Origin: SAR116 cluster bacterium | Lineage (GTDB): Bacteria; Pseudomonadota; Alphaproteobacteria; Puniceispirillales; Puniceispirillaceae | Direction of reading: 5' to 3' | Length of the DNA stretch: 7,487 nt | Assembly: GCA_002686685.1 (NCBI GenBank) | Contig: NYYG01000006.1 | Span: 21,757-29,243 of the forward strand | Shown here: piece by piece, positions 6,276-7,487 of the stretch | Position numbering within the stretch: position 1 is the first letter of the stretch | How the letters are laid out: every line of letters starts with the position of its first letter | Translations under genes and position numbers: made by a program | Notes under the pieces: generated by a model | What the model was told of the DNA's origin: nothing | The model's database searches: none | What the model saw: only the letters and a program-made list of their open reading frames with translations

Positions 6276-6503
6276 ATGGCTGCAGCCTTTGTAGTGCTTC
6301 TTGGTCTGGGAATCATGACCAGCGAATCCATGCAGACATTCCGTGAAAACAGCAACGGTAATCCGGAATATGTGATCACCTTTGTGGGTGATTGTAACAC
6401 CGGCTTGCGCGATAGCGGTTTTGCCTATGCCCCGACAGGCGGCATCATGCTGAAGCAGGTCAATAAAGACGGCACGGTGGGCGACGTCTGCGCGGGTGAA
6501 TAA
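6276..6503 (+). CDS. Small protein of unknown function, probably exported or membrane-anchored
   Basis: I do not recognise this 75-residue protein. The frame is open further upstream to a TTG inside the sodB terminator, but an AGGAG (6263-6267) 8 nt before the ATG at 6276 clearly fixes the start. Residues 1-14 (MAAAFVVLLGLGIM) are strongly hydrophobic with no basic residue before them, so the segment is either an atypical signal sequence or a short membrane anchor. The rest is polar and Gly/Asn-rich, with two cysteines, Cys40 (VGDCNTG) and Cys72 (GDVCAGE). These could form a disulfide if the protein is periplasmic. Codon use resembles its neighbours. It stands alone, between the sodB terminator and convergent argG, so the 136 bp upstream should hold its promoter; I see no convincing -35/-10 pair there, only AT-rich sequence and a weak TCTCG/CGAGA inverted repeat (6234-6249). 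Confidence 0.65.
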   Translation: MAAAFVVLLGLGIMTSESMQTFRENSNGNPEYVITFVGDCNTGLRDSGFAYAPTGGIMLKQVNKDGTVGDVCAGE

Positions 6504-6569
6504 TCCGCCAGGTGTCTTCTCTGACCAGACATACGTTCAGCAGACATGCGCCGCCCCGACAGACGCCCG

Positions 6570-6591
6570 AAAAACGTGTCTAAACAGACAC
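6570..6591 (-). terminator. Short intrinsic terminator of argG, beginning in its stop codon
   Basis: On the minus strand the last base of the argG TAG starts a 6-bp stem, GTGTCT (6591-6586) with AGACAC (6581-6576), and a GTTT loop. One G and then TTTTT (6574-6570) follow. The stem is short and only half GC, so termination may be partial. Confidence 0.6.
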
Positions 6592-7487
6592 TATTCGGAA
6601 TCGCGCACCATTTTGTTAACGCGCAAGCGCAGCGCATTCAGACGGATAAAGCCATGCGCGTCGCCATGATCGTAATCGACGGCGCCTTCCTCGAAGGTCA
6701 CAAGATCCGCATTATAAAGTGAATTTGGCGATTTGCGGCCTGTGACAATGACGTTGCCCTTATAGAGCTTCACCCGCACCACACCGCGAACCGCGTCACG
6801 GCTGCTGTCGATTGCTGCCTGCAGCATTTCGCGTTCTGGCGAGAACCAGAACCCGTTATAGACAAGCTCGGCGTAGCGCGGCATCAGCTCGTCCTTCTGA
6901 TGCGCCGCACCCCGGTCCAGCGTGATGGATTCCATCGCGCGACGTGCGGTCAGCAGAATGGTGCCGCCAGGGGTTTCATAGACGCCGCGTGACTTCATTC
7001 CGACAAAACGATTTTCAACGAGATCGATCCGTCCGATGCCGTTGGCACCACCCAGCGCGTTCAACCGGGTCAGCAGGGTTGCAGGAGACATCGCAACACC
7101 GTCAATGGCAACAGGATCGCCGGCATCGAATTCAATCTCGATTTCGGTCGGGCTGTCGGGCGCGTCTTCGGGCGATACGCTGCGCGAGAAAATATATTCC
7201 TCCGGCGCGACCCAGGGGTCTTCCAGCACCTTACCTTCGGCTGAAATATGCAGCAGGTTGGCATCCACGCTGAAGGGTGCCTCGCCGCGTTTGTCGCGCG
7301 GGATCGGAATCTGGTTCTGTTCGGCATATTCGATCAGTTTGGTGCGTGATCCGAGATCCCATTCACGCCATGGTGCAATCACTTTGATATCAGGTTGCAG
7401 CGCATAATAGGCCAGCTCGAAACGCACCTGGTCATTGCCTTTGCCGGTGGCACCATGCGACACCGCGTCCGCGCCGACGGCGCGCGC
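6591..7487 (-). CDS. argG: Argininosuccinate synthase, C-terminal three quarters, 5' end outside window
   Basis: ArgG joins citrulline and aspartate with ATP to form argininosuccinate, the penultimate step of arginine synthesis, in the cytoplasm. About 298 codons are visible and the frame stays open to the right edge (ARAVGADAV before [11 protein letters not shown]), so the GTG at 7463 is internal; family members have about 400 residues. [15 protein letters not shown] is the second ArgG signature, which contacts aspartate and citrulline. Further family-typical stretches are [45 protein letters not shown], here cited only by its GMKSRG core, and the C-terminal [10 protein letters not shown]. 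The N-terminal ATP pyrophosphatase loop lies outside the window. Stop is TAG at 6593-6591. It is convergent with the 75-residue gene, with an 87-bp gap. Confidence 0.97.
   Translation of the reverse strand, partial: ARAVGADAVSHGATGKGNDQVRFELAYYALQPDIKVIAPWREWDLGSRTKLIEYAEQNQIPIPRDKRGEAPFSVDANLLHISAEGKVLEDPWVAPEEYIFSRSVSPEDAPDSPTEIEIEFDAGDPVAIDGVAMSPATLLTRLNALGGANGIGRIDLVENRFVGMKSRGVYETPGGTILLTARRAMESITLDRGAAHQKDELMPRYAELVYNGFWFSPEREMLQAAIDSSRDAVRGVVRVKLYKGNVIVTGRKSPNSLYNADLVTFEEGAVDYDHGDAHGFIRLNALRLRVNKMVRDSE

Noticed and set aside
6526..6591. Repeated CAGAC words (6526, 6541, 6560, 6585) between the 75-residue gene and argG
   Set aside because: Spacing is irregular (15, 19 and 25 bp) and the shared core is only 5 bp. 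One copy is simply an arm of the argG terminator. Too weak to call a repeat array.

Overview
This window looks like chromosomal DNA of a moderately GC-rich alphaproteobacterium, probably marine. The main clue is the first gene. It is cut at the left edge, but its 243 visible residues carry every metal and active-site position I can recall for the DMSP lyase DddP, at one constant numbering offset. DddP is best known from roseobacters and also occurs in SAR116-type bacteria. SodB, CamH and ArgG are of ordinary proteobacterial type. I cannot fix the genus from the sequence alone.

Layout, left to right. 1-735 (+): 3' part of dddP. 793-1332 (-): hypoxanthine phosphoribosyltransferase, convergent with dddP, with a good promoter in the 174-bp divergent spacer to its right. 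1507-2376 (+): beta-hydroxyacid dehydrogenase of the 3-hydroxyisobutyrate/glyoxylate-succinic semialdehyde reductase family. Its 3' end overlaps by 14 bp the convergent gene at 2363-3004 (-), a small outer-membrane beta-barrel protein. 3091-3116: strong intrinsic terminator. 3151-4602 (-): succinate-semialdehyde dehydrogenase (gabD type). 4727-5350 (-): gamma-carbonic anhydrase-like hexapeptide protein. 5486-6085 (+): iron superoxide dismutase, divergent from the carbonic anhydrase gene and followed by a strong terminator at 6108-6139. 6276-6503 (+): an unrecognised 75-residue, probably exported or membrane-anchored protein. 6591-7487 (-): 3' part of argG, with a small terminator hairpin that starts at its stop codon.

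Most genes appear to be single transcription units. The only same-strand neighbours are the carbonic anhydrase and SSADH genes, 124 bp apart. A metabolic link can be proposed but not shown. DddP releases acrylate, which many bacteria process through 3-hydroxypropionate and malonate semialdehyde, and the window holds one hydroxyacid dehydrogenase and one semialdehyde dehydrogenase. These two also fit a 4-hydroxybutyrate/succinate semialdehyde route. I found no mobile element, CRISPR array, tRNA or rRNA. No gene-free stretch exceeds 300 bp. No clearly new multi-gene system is visible; the items most worth following are dddP and its neighbours, the symmetric sequence in the sodB/camH spacer, and the 75-residue protein.
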